NCBI GenBank assembly: GCA_021809235.1
Contig: JAKBAG010000002.1
Location: 1-40,087 of the forward strand
Direction of reading: 5' to 3'
Source: Acidobacteriota bacterium
GTDB lineage: Bacteria; Acidobacteriota; Terriglobia; Terriglobales; Acidobacteriaceae
Length of the DNA stretch: 40,087 nucleotides
Each line of letters begins with the position of its first letter. Positions within the stretch are counted from its first letter, which is position 1. This document shows, piece after piece, positions 32,804-39,993 of the stretch. The notes beneath the pieces were generated by a model. The model was not told where the DNA came from. It saw only the letters and a list, made by a program, of their open reading frames with translations, and did no database searches. A program made the position numbers and the translations under genes.

Positions 32804-34213
32804 TTACCGTTGTAAAAACTCCTGCTGCACTGCGCGATACGCCGCATGAATTGCATCCTCTTCCGGATGCCGTCCCTGCGCGAGCAGCGGTCTTCCCTGG
32901 ACATACACCGCATCCACGGCCGCAGGAGAGGCTGAAAAGACCACCTGTTCGGCCATATCCGCAGCTCCGGTGCCCAGCAGTGCCAGATCATCCAGACGCA
33001 GTGTGAAAAAATCTGCCGGCTGTCCGGCTGTAAGCGCTCCACCGGCCACGCCCAGCGACCGGTACCCATTCGCGGTCATCGCCTCCAGCAGTGCCTGACC
33101 GATCGCTTCTCGCTGCTTCCACCCTTCTCGCGCAGAGCCATCCAGCACCCCACGCTCCCTGTCGCGGAGCCGCAGATGGTACTCCAGTTGCCGTGCGTCC
33201 TCAAAGGGATGAATCTGCGCCTGGCTGTCGGATCCGAACGCAATCCGAACCCCATGGCGCGCCGCCCAGTCCGCCGGAAAAATCCCGTCGCCCAGATTCC
33301 GCTCCGTCGTCGGACAGCTGCAAATCGTTGCACCGGCAGCGGCCACCCGCATCATTTCATCCTCGGTAATGTGAATCGCATGCACCAGCGTGGTTGCCCC
33401 ATCCAGCAGCCCAGCCCCATCCAGCAGCGTCACCGGTGTGGCTCCGTACTCACGCAGGCAGGCCGCATTCTCCGCCGGTTGTTCGGAGATGTGCAGATGC
33501 ATCGGTTGACGATGACGGCGTGCCCAGGCAGCGATTGGCGCAAACTCCGCCAGCGGCACCGCGCGAATGCTATGTGGCGCCGCACCCACCTTCACCATCG
33601 GATTGCCGGTAAAGGTGCTGGCCAGCGCATCCAGATGTGCCAGATATTCCTCCGGCTGTTCATAGAATCGTTTCTGTCCGGGATGCGGATCCAGGCCAAA
33701 TCCGGCCCGAAAATACGCCGAGCGCAGCAGCGTGATCCGCATACCCAACGACTGCGCCGCTGCAATCACCGCCTCGCTCAGCGCATTCGGATCGCCATAA
33801 GGTTGCCCATTGCGATCCCGATGCACATAATGGAACTCGCCCACCAGCGCCGTTCCCGCCTGCAGCATCTCCAGGTAAACTGCCCGCGCTATCGCATACA
33901 TCTGCTCCGGATCGGCAAAGGCTGCCGCACGATACATCTGCTCTCGCCAGGTCCAGAACGTGTCTCCGCCGGAGTGACGTCCTTCGGCACGACCGCGAAA
34001 CAACCGCTGAAAGGCATGGGAATGTACATTGGCAATCGCCGGTAGCAGCGCCTGCTGGGGCAGCCGAACCAGCTTTGCCTGCGCGGCCACGCGCCCCAGC
34101 TCGTCGGCGGCCACCGTGCGCACCACCGCTCCATCGTCGCCCACCAGCAGCGCAGCACCCGGCACACTGGTACCGGCAACATAGAGAAGGTCCGGGTGAT
34201 AGAGCGTTGGCAT
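32804..34213 (-). CDS. hutF: Formimidoylglutamate deiminase HutF
   Basis: This 469-residue amidohydrolase converts N-formimino-glutamate to N-formylglutamate and ammonia, the HutF branch of histidine degradation. The metal-binding motif reads AIANVHSHAFQRLFRG (around residues 58-73); further conserved blocks are LHISEQPAEN, TLVHAIHITEDEM and FGSDSQAQI. It is the first gene of the hut operon. The start is uncertain: ATG 34213 is 14 bases from the nearest GGAGG, further than usual, while another GGAGG lies upstream near an in-frame CTG. The choice of HutF means the pathway needs a deformylase rather than a formiminoglutamase. Confidence 0.94.
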   Translation of the reverse strand: MPTLYHPDLLYVAGTSVPGAALLVGDDGAVVRTVAADELGRVAAQAKLVRLPQQALLPAIANVHSHAFQRLFRGRAEGRHSGGDTFWTWREQMYRAAAFADPEQMYAIARAVYLEMLQAGTALVGEFHYVHRDRNGQPYGDPNALSEAVIAAAQSLGMRITLLRSAYFRAGFGLDPHPGQKRFYEQPEEYLAHLDALASTFTGNPMVKVGAAPHSIRAVPLAEFAPIAAWARRHRQPMHLHISEQPAENAACLREYGATPVTLLDGAGLLDGATTLVHAIHITEDEMMRVAAAGATICSCPTTERNLGDGIFPADWAARHGVRIAFGSDSQAQIHPFEDARQLEYHLRLRDRERGVLDGSAREGWKQREAIGQALLEAMTANGYRSLGVAGGALTAGQPADFFTLRLDDLALLGTGAADMAEQVVFSASPAAVDAVYVQGRPLLAQGRHPEEDAIHAAYRAVQQEFLQR

Positions 34214-34364
34214 GGGGCGCTGAGCATCCTCCTGCAGAGAATACCTCCATGCTATCGCTGTTTGGCCTGCTGTAACAGTGGATTTGCCAAGCCGTATTTG
34301 AGTTTCGGCGTGGAATCCAAGTGGGCACTCGGGATTTTACCCACATATGCGCTACCATAATCCC

Positions 34365-35096
34365 CTAGTGCGTATGTTCTGCTGCCAGCACTGCTGCAAC
34401 GGATTGACTCGTCGCGCCATATCCTGCCCCACCAAAGCCAGTCCCGCGATGGGATGCATGTTCCCGCTGCCTGTTCCAGGCCAGGCTTCCGTTACGCAAC
34501 TCTGTCACCAGCGCCCGTTGGCAAACCTGCAGCGTCCGCCCAATCAGTATCAGGTCGCTGCCCAGTGTAGCTCGCTGTTGATAGTCCCGGGACAGCTGTA
34601 GCTTGTCCTGCGTCATCACTTCCAGGAAGTAGCGCTGTGGATCCTCAACATGCTCCAGTCGCTGCGCCTCATCGGCATATTTTATGGAGGCCGGATCGGT
34701 CAGTCCTGGCCGCGCAGCAAATAGCTCCGTATAGTCGCGCAGATTGCTCCACGTCAGCTCCGGCACAATGGGCCTGGGACCTACAAAGCTCATCTCGCCA
34801 CACAGCACATTCCACAGCTGTGGCAGCTCATCGAGCTTGGTCCGGCGTAGCCAGCGCCCCAGCCGCGTCACCCGCGGGTCTTCGGCCAGGGCATATGCCG
34901 GACCCTCGCTACCGGTTTGCATGGTTCTGAATTTCACAATGCGGAATAGAACCAGATTACGCCCTGTGCGTATCTGTCGATAGAGCGCCGGTCCAGGCGA
35001 GGTCAGCCGGATGGCCAGCGCAATGCACAGCAACACGGGAAAAAGTAGAAGTATAAGAAGGGCAGCAAGAAACAGATCGAATGAGCGCTTGAGCAC
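34365..35096 (-). CDS. Initiating sugar-1-phosphate transferase (bacterial sugar transferase family)
   Basis: This 243-residue protein starts at GTG 35096 with a GGGGGA ribosome site 5 bases upstream. It has one N-terminal hydrophobic helix (about 8-32) and the family core: KFRTM, then VTRLGRWLRRTKLDELPQL and MSFVGPRPI. These enzymes transfer a sugar phosphate to undecaprenyl phosphate to start an exopolysaccharide, capsule or glycan repeat. The single-helix, PglC-like form is present; the long N-terminal membrane region of WcaJ is absent. The last 40 or so residues (from about 203, with GTGFGGAGYGATSQS) are Gly/Ser/Ala-rich and unlike the family. No other polysaccharide gene is nearby. Confidence 0.9.
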   Translation of the reverse strand: MLKRSFDLFLAALLILLLFPVLLCIALAIRLTSPGPALYRQIRTGRNLVLFRIVKFRTMQTGSEGPAYALAEDPRVTRLGRWLRRTKLDELPQLWNVLCGEMSFVGPRPIVPELTWSNLRDYTELFAARPGLTDPASIKYADEAQRLEHVEDPQRYFLEVMTQDKLQLSRDYQQRATLGSDLILIGRTLQVCQRALVTELRNGSLAWNRQREHASHRGTGFGGAGYGATSQSVAAVLAAEHTH

Positions 35097-35496
35097 GAGT
35101 GTCCCCCGAAACGGCTGATTTGGGCGAAACCATGCAGCCGGATCACCGGATGCATCGGGCTTCCGGCGGGCTTCCAGGACAAATTCGGCGCTTTACCGCA
35201 GCCGCGTGGTCCCAGTCTCCGCCAACCCTCGTAGCAACGCTTGCAGTGACACTCCGGAGTGCAGGCTGAAACAGCCATGCCGAGGAACCGGAAAGTCAGA
35301 TTTGGGGACAGCCATTTCAGCAGACACTATCCGGCAGGCAATGTCAAGTTTTCGGACATGAGTGTCCTGGTTCCGGGCAGTCGCAGGAACCAGATTCATT
35401 CCCTGCCTCCGTACTCTGCCCCAAAGGAAAACCGGCTCTGCCTGGGGCAAAGCCGGTCGGTAATTTATCTGCCGCACCTTCGCAGCAGACTCGTAC
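35097..35496. other. 400-base region between atpE and the sugar transferase gene
   Basis: No convincing gene is present. It holds the atpE terminator at 35424-35457 and, on the minus strand, a TTGACA (35347-35342) with a weak TCTGCT 17 bases further on, a possible promoter for the sugar transferase. A perfect 12-base palindrome CACTCCGGAGTG lies at 35250-35261. Open frames here lack ribosome sites and look like non-coding sequence. Confidence 0.5.
35424..35457 (-). terminator. Rho-independent terminator after atpE
   Basis: On the minus strand the stem ACCGGCT/AGCCGGT (7 bases, 35451-35457 with 35431-35437) has a 13-base loop and is followed by TTTTCCTTT. It lies 40 bases after the atpE stop and closes the ATP synthase operon. 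Confidence 0.75.
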
Positions 35497-35796
35497 TCAG
35501 TGAATTTTGGCGAAGATGATCACCAGCGTGAACAGCGTCAGCGACTCGATGAAGGCCAGGCCAAGCACCAGCAGCAGCTGAATGCCGGCGCGGGCTCCAG
35601 GGTTACGGGCCAGTGCTTCCACGGCACTGCCGGTGGCGCGACCCTGTCCCAGACCGCACAGGCCGGCAGCCAGAGCAATGCCCAGACCGGCACCGATGGG
35701 AGCAAGGTCAATGGCGCCTGTTCCACCATCGGCCAGGGCCGGAATGGCGAAGCACAGCGTCGAAAGGACCATCAGGATGGATTGAAGCTTCTTCAT
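35497..35796 (-). CDS. atpE: ATP synthase F0 subunit c
   Basis: This is the proteolipid that forms the rotor ring of F-type ATP synthase. The mature two-helix hairpin (about 33-99) has the GLGQGRATGSAVEALARNPGA loop region and the ion-binding carboxylate E84 in FIESLTLF. It is 99 residues, longer than the usual 70-90, because of an N-terminal hydrophobic leader (MKKLQSILMV through ALAD, about 1-23) that looks like a signal peptide. Q51 and S85 match positions of Na+-type rings, but the following Thr and Tyr positions are L86 and F89, so ion specificity is unclear. AGGAG lies 6 bases before the ATG. It is the last gene of the operon fragment. Confidence 0.95.
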   Translation of the reverse strand: MKKLQSILMVLSTLCFAIPALADGGTGAIDLAPIGAGLGIALAAGLCGLGQGRATGSAVEALARNPGARAGIQLLLVLGLAFIESLTLFTLVIIFAKIH

Positions 35797-35948
35797 TACA
35801 TTCTCCTGCTTCCCTGCATTCTGGTCGCCAGTGGGTGGTTGAGGCTCACCGTGCTGGCCCCCTCACGCTTGCGACCCTGCCAACCCAAAGCGGAAGCATT
35901 TCTTCGGAGGCAATCTTGTTTTCCATCCGGACATCGCCGGACCTGGCA

Positions 35949-36683
35949 TCAATGTTCGTGCGAAACCGCCTGCGAGAGGTAAATCATCGCCAGCAGCATG
36001 AAGACGAATGCCTGAATTATGGAAACCATGGCATGCAGTCCCAGAAAGATGACCGGAATGCCCAGCGGAACCAGCGAAAAGAAGACCAGTGTCACCAGAT
36101 CGCTGGCAAACATGTTCGCGTACAGACGGATCGTCAGCGACATCACGCGCGCGCAGTGAGAGATGATCTCAATCGGAAACAGCAGCGGCGCAATCCACCA
36201 GATTGGCCCTGCAAAGTGGGCCAGATACCCCACAAAACCCTGCTCGCGAAAGCCATGATAGTGGTAGTAAACAAAGGTAGCCACGGCGATGCCCAAAGGC
36301 ACCACCGGAAAGCTGGTCGGTGTGTCGATGCGAGGAATCAGGCCCAGGAAATTGTTGCCCAACACAAACAGGAAGATCACCGTCACAAAGCTCTGATAGC
36401 GATCGTAGCCGTGGCCAATGATCTGATGCGCCTGTCCACCCACAAACTCGTGGATCATCTCGGCAATCTGTTGTGGCGTTCCGGGCTTTTCCACGCTCAG
36501 CGTCATGCGAACGAGCAGGAAAAAACCGGTCAGCAGGCCGGCAATCAGCAGCTCCAGCGCATAGGCATCATTGATTGGTGCGGCAGGATACTTCGGCTGT
36601 ACGCCCACTGCATGCAGCAGGGTCGTCACAGCTCCACCAAAAATATGGTTCAGCAGTCGTGTCCAGGCTAAGGTTTCCGGCAT
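35949..36683 (-). CDS. atpB: ATP synthase F0 subunit a
   Basis: This 244-residue membrane subunit forms the ion half-channels against the c ring. The essential arginine is R186 in SLTIRLYANMFASD. Other family segments are NNFLGLIPRIDTPTSFPVVPLG and the C-terminal helix AMVSIIQAFVFMLLAMIYLSQAV. About five to six hydrophobic helices can be seen. It lies 33 bases after the subunit-I gene and 152 before atpE, a longer gap than usual, in which I see only the atpE ribosome site. Confidence 0.96.
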   Translation of the reverse strand: MPETLAWTRLLNHIFGGAVTTLLHAVGVQPKYPAAPINDAYALELLIAGLLTGFFLLVRMTLSVEKPGTPQQIAEMIHEFVGGQAHQIIGHGYDRYQSFVTVIFLFVLGNNFLGLIPRIDTPTSFPVVPLGIAVATFVYYHYHGFREQGFVGYLAHFAGPIWWIAPLLFPIEIISHCARVMSLTIRLYANMFASDLVTLVFFSLVPLGIPVIFLGLHAMVSIIQAFVFMLLAMIYLSQAVSHEH

Positions 36684-36716
36684 CGCTTCGTAATCTTTCC
36701 CAGCTTCAAATCTTGG

Positions 36717-37187
36717 TCAGGCTGCATCTGTACCGCGCAGCACCTTCAGCGCCTCCCACACAAGCGCCAGAACGGCCAGTGCGAGACCGCCAATCAGGCT
36801 GAACGCGGAACCATGCAGAAACTTCAGGCTACCATAAATGGCCGCGGCAAAGAAGAGCAGACGAACCAGAAACAGCATCACGGAAAGTGTGGCTCCGCGC
36901 GGCATCCGCTGGGCATCCATACGCGCATTGAACAGCCGAATCAACCGCGCCCACTCATAGATGCTGGCAATGGAGATCAACGCCCCCACGGCAAGCAACG
37001 CGCCGTTAGCCCAGCCCATTGCCAGCCCCAGCAGCAGCGCCAGTGCCAGCCCCAGCAGCGCCGTCACGCGGGCAGCCCGGCGCAGCAGCTGCGCCAGGTC
37101 GCGGTCCGTAAACTGCACAATCGGGTGTTCGGGCGTCTGTTCCGGAGGCAGCTCCGGCAGGCTGGGTGTCCCCTGCGGTTCATTCAT
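36717..37187 (-). CDS. ATP synthase subunit I-like protein
   Basis: This 156-residue membrane protein has four hydrophobic helices, at about residues 42-60, 63-82, 101-120 and 127-148, after a Pro/Glu-rich cytoplasmic N-terminus. Composition, helix arrangement and position immediately before atpB match the ATP synthase I family, which assists assembly of the c ring or ion uptake. Sequence conservation in this family is low, so the call depends on context. Its ATG overlaps the stop of the upstream AtpZ/I-like gene as ATGA. Confidence 0.8.
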   Translation of the reverse strand: MNEPQGTPSLPELPPEQTPEHPIVQFTDRDLAQLLRRAARVTALLGLALALLLGLAMGWANGALLAVGALISIASIYEWARLIRLFNARMDAQRMPRGATLSVMLFLVRLLFFAAAIYGSLKFLHGSAFSLIGGLALAVLALVWEALKVLRGTDAA

Positions 37188-37504
37188 TGTGCTTTCCTGT
37201 CCGTGTCTTGGGATTCAGTCCGGCTCCCATCCCGCTGATGCGGTCTGGGCGCTCCGGCCGCCAGTGCCATACGCACCACGCTCACCATTCCGGAGATCAG
37301 CCCAAGGATCAGTCCCGTCAGCGTGGCCCAGTGGCTATGGAAGCGATGGTCGATCCACCAGCCAGCGCCCCAGCCAATCACCAGGGCGCACGGCAGAATC
37401 AGCGCAATCTGCATCAGGCTTTCCGCCTGTGCCAGTCCGCGCAGGGCCTCACTGCCGCGTGGCAACGGCTTGCCGGTGTCCTTCGGTGGATTCTGGTAGG
37501 GCAT
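37184..37504 (-). CDS. AtpZ/AtpI family protein
   Basis: This 106-residue protein has two hydrophobic helices (about 30-50 and 60-83) joined by a short loop with WWIDHRF. That is the typical layout of the AtpZ/AtpI family found at the head of atp operons, where members have been linked to Mg2+ or Ca2+ uptake and c-ring assembly. The C-terminus is short, charged and variable. It is the first gene of the operon. A TATAAC at 37518-37513 lies so close to the ATG (37504) that it would give an almost leaderless transcript; another TATAAC lies at 37578-37573. Confidence 0.82.
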   Translation of the reverse strand: MPYQNPPKDTGKPLPRGSEALRGLAQAESLMQIALILPCALVIGWGAGWWIDHRFHSHWATLTGLILGLISGMVSVVRMALAAGAPRPHQRDGSRTESQDTDRKAQ

Positions 37505-37572
37505 CCCTGTCCGTTATACACAATCGCATCCCGCACGGCGAATCTGCGGCATATTCCTTGTCGCGGCTGAAA

Positions 37573-37580
37573 GTTATACT
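37573..37580. promoter_or_regulatory. Putative -10 element(s) between atp operon and lysS
   Basis: GTTATACT here reads TATACT on the plus strand, five of six matches to a -10 box about 45 bases before the lysS start, and TATAAC on the minus strand towards the atp operon. No good -35 box is present for either direction, so overlapping divergent promoters are a suggestion only. Confidence 0.3.
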
Positions 37581-37624
37581 TAGGCCTGAGAATCCAAGCA
37601 CGCCAAGCAGGAAAGGAATACCGG

Positions 37625-39100
37625 GTGTCAGAGTTCGAGTCAGAGTTTGAGCGCGGACTGTTCGCGCTGCGCCAGGAAAAGCTGGATGCCATTGCCGCTC
37701 TCGGCCAGCAGCGTTATCCCAATCAGTATCGCGCTACCCATACCATCCCGCAGATCCGTCAGGCCTTTGACCCGCTCACGGCCGAGCAGTTGAACGGCAC
37801 CCCGGAGCAGCCGTCTCCGCGCATCGAGGTTTCGGTCGCCGGTCGCATCATGGCCATCCGCGCCCAGGGCAAAGCCGGCTTTGCCACTCTGCAGCAGAAC
37901 GGCCTGCGACTCCAGATCTACGTTCGCCAGGATGCCGTCGGCGAAGACGGCTACGCGCTGTACAAGCTTCTGGACATGGGCGACCATATCGGCGTTTCCG
38001 GCTATCTCTTCCGCACCCGCACCGGCGAGCTCACGGTCCACGTTGAGAAGCTCACCTTTCTCTCCAAGGCCATGCTGGCCATGCCGGAGAAGTACCACGG
38101 CCTGGCAGATGTCGAGCTGCGCTACCGCCAGCGATACGTCGATCTCTTCGCCAATCTCGACAGCCGCGAAGTCTTCGTCAAGCGCGCAAAGATACTGCGC
38201 GCCATCCGCAGCTTCTTTGATTCCCGCGACTACCTGGAGGTGGAAACGCCGATGATGCAGCCCATCGCCGGCGGCGCTGCAGCGCGTCCCTTTGCCACCC
38301 ACCACAACGCGCTGGACATGGACCTCTACCTGCGCATCGCCCCGGAGCTGTATCTCAAGCGCCTCGTCGTCGGCGGCCTGGACCGCGTCTATGAGATCAA
38401 TCGCAACTTTCGCAACGAAGGCGTTTCCACACAGCACAACCCCGAATTCACCATGCTGGAGTTCTATCAGGCCTACGCCAACTATCACGACCTGATGGAC
38501 CTGACCGAGCAGCTCATCGTCCAGGTCGCCATGGAGGTCAACGGCACCACGATCACCGAGTTCAACGGCCACTCCATCGATCTGGCCGACTGGCAGCGGC
38601 TCACCATGCGCGAGGCTGTCCTCCGCGCCTGTCCGCAGGCGCAGCAGGCCACTGGCCGCGAACTCTACGAGCTCTTCGAGCAGCACGTCGAGCACACGCT
38701 TATCCAGCCCACGATCATCTATGACTACCCCACTGAAGTCTCGCCACTGTCCAAGGCCAAGCCCGACGATCCGAAGCACGTAGAGCGCTTCGAGTTCTTC
38801 ATTGGCGGCTTTGAAGTGGGCAATGCCTTCAGTGAGCTAAACGATCCGGTCGAGCAGCGCAGACGCTTTGAGCAGCAGCTCGCCGCTCGCGAAGCAGGCG
38901 ACGACGAAGCCCATCAGATGGACGAGGACTACGTGCGCGCCCTCAGTTACGGTCTGCCGCCCACAGGCGGCGAAGGCATCGGCATCGACCGGCTCACCAT
39001 GCTGCTCACCGGCTCCCGCTCCATCCGTGACGTGATTCTCTTCCCACTGCTTCGGCGGCAGGACAAGACCTCGCAGGACGAAGGCGGAGCCACGGCGTGA
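37625..39100 (+). CDS. lysS: Lysyl-tRNA synthetase (class II)
   Basis: This class II aminoacyl-tRNA synthetase charges tRNA-Lys (491 residues from GTG 37625, with GGAAAGGA upstream). An OB-fold anticodon-binding domain (about 60-165) precedes the catalytic domain. Motif 1 lies around DYLEVETPMMQPIAGGAAARPF, motif 2 around RVYEINRNFRNEG and HNPEFTMLEFYQAY, and motif 3 is GEGIGIDRLTMLLTG followed by SIRDVILFP. Nothing is missing. Its stop overlaps the start of the next gene as GTGA, so the two are translationally coupled. Confidence 0.97.
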   Translation: MSEFESEFERGLFALRQEKLDAIAALGQQRYPNQYRATHTIPQIRQAFDPLTAEQLNGTPEQPSPRIEVSVAGRIMAIRAQGKAGFATLQQNGLRLQIYVRQDAVGEDGYALYKLLDMGDHIGVSGYLFRTRTGELTVHVEKLTFLSKAMLAMPEKYHGLADVELRYRQRYVDLFANLDSREVFVKRAKILRAIRSFFDSRDYLEVETPMMQPIAGGAAARPFATHHNALDMDLYLRIAPELYLKRLVVGGLDRVYEINRNFRNEGVSTQHNPEFTMLEFYQAYANYHDLMDLTEQLIVQVAMEVNGTTITEFNGHSIDLADWQRLTMREAVLRACPQAQQATGRELYELFEQHVEHTLIQPTIIYDYPTEVSPLSKAKPDDPKHVERFEFFIGGFEVGNAFSELNDPVEQRRRFEQQLAAREAGDDEAHQMDEDYVRALSYGLPPTGGEGIGIDRLTMLLTGSRSIRDVILFPLLRRQDKTSQDEGGATA

Positions 39101-39906
39101 AGATTCTCTTTGTAGGCGATGTCTTCGGCAGTGCCGGGCGCTCCATCGTGCGCGAGCATCTGGGCCACATCCGCTCTTCGCACGGCGTGGACCTGACCGT
39201 TATCAACGGCGAAAACGCCGCGGGTGGCTTTGGCATTACGCCCACCCTGGCCGAGGAGCTTTTCGATCTGGGGGCCGACGTCATTACCACCGGCAACCAC
39301 GTCTGGGATAAACGCGAGCTGATGGACTACATGCGCTCGGCTCCGGCAGAGAGCCACGAACGCGCCCGCCGCGTGCTGCGTCCCATCAATCTCCAGCATG
39401 GCCTGCCCGGCTACGGCGCCTACGAAGGCACCATCGCCCATGGTCCGGATGTTGGCACGCCCTTCGCCGTACTTAACCTGATGGGCCGCGTCTTCATGAA
39501 CGGCACCAATGATCCCTTCCATGCCATCGACGAGCAGCTTCGGCGCGTCACAGCGCGCGTCATCCTTGTGGACTTCCACGCCGAAGCCACCAGTGAGAAG
39601 GTGGCCATGGGCTGGCATCTGGATGGTCGCGTCACGGCTTGCCTGGGTACCCACACGCACATTCCCACGGCCGACGAGCGCGTGCTGCCTGGCGGCACAG
39701 CTTACCAGACCGATGTCGGCATGAGCGGCCCCTATGACTCGGTGATCGGAGTGGACAAGGACCTCGTTCTGCAACGCTTCCGCACTGGCCTTCCGGGCAA
39801 GTTTGAGGCTGCCCGCGGCAATCCCCGCCTCTGCGCCGCGCTCATAGACTGTGATCCACGCACTGGCCGCTCGACGCGCATCCAGCGTCTGCAGCTCGGG
39901 GAATAA
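39097..39906 (+). CDS. YmdB-family metallophosphoesterase (TIGR00282)
   Basis: This 269-residue dinuclear metallophosphoesterase belongs to the YmdB group; the Bacillus subtilis member hydrolyses 2',3'-cyclic nucleotides and affects biofilm and motility decisions. Metal-site residues are D8 (GDVFG), E39 and N40 (NGENAAGG), N67 and H68 (TGNHVWD), then the His-containing VDFHAEATSEK and GTHTHIPTAD. Length is normal. The GTG start overlaps the lysS stop by four bases. Linking to lysS suggests constitutive housekeeping expression. Confidence 0.93.
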   Translation: MKILFVGDVFGSAGRSIVREHLGHIRSSHGVDLTVINGENAAGGFGITPTLAEELFDLGADVITTGNHVWDKRELMDYMRSAPAESHERARRVLRPINLQHGLPGYGAYEGTIAHGPDVGTPFAVLNLMGRVFMNGTNDPFHAIDEQLRRVTARVILVDFHAEATSEKVAMGWHLDGRVTACLGTHTHIPTADERVLPGGTAYQTDVGMSGPYDSVIGVDKDLVLQRFRTGLPGKFEAARGNPRLCAALIDCDPRTGRSTRIQRLQLGE

Positions 39907-39933
39907 CCAGCCAGTCAACCGCCGGAGCACTCC

Positions 39934-39982
39934 GGCACAAACAGAAACGCCCGGCGATTGGCCGGGCGTTTCTGTTTGTGCC
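39934..39982. terminator. Strong bidirectional terminator
   Basis: A perfect 22-base inverted repeat (39934-39955 and 39961-39982) flanks a 5-base loop, GATTG. The stem has a GC-rich top (GCCCGGC) and an A/T-rich base (CAAACAG/CTGTTTG), so each strand ends in a T-rich run. It lies between the convergent phosphodiesterase gene and the gene entering from the right, and serves both. A smaller GCCGGA/TCCGGC stem (39921-39936) abuts it. Confidence 0.9.
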
Positions 39983-39993
39983 ACAACAAGCAA

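Noticed and set aside
35193..35519. Short frames on both strands between atpE and the sugar transferase
   Set aside because: They overlap the atpE terminator, lack ribosome sites and have shadow-like composition.
37640..38779. 379-codon minus-strand open frame opposite lysS
   Set aside because: Mirror frame of a highly conserved synthetase; Val/Asp/Gly-rich composition without motifs.
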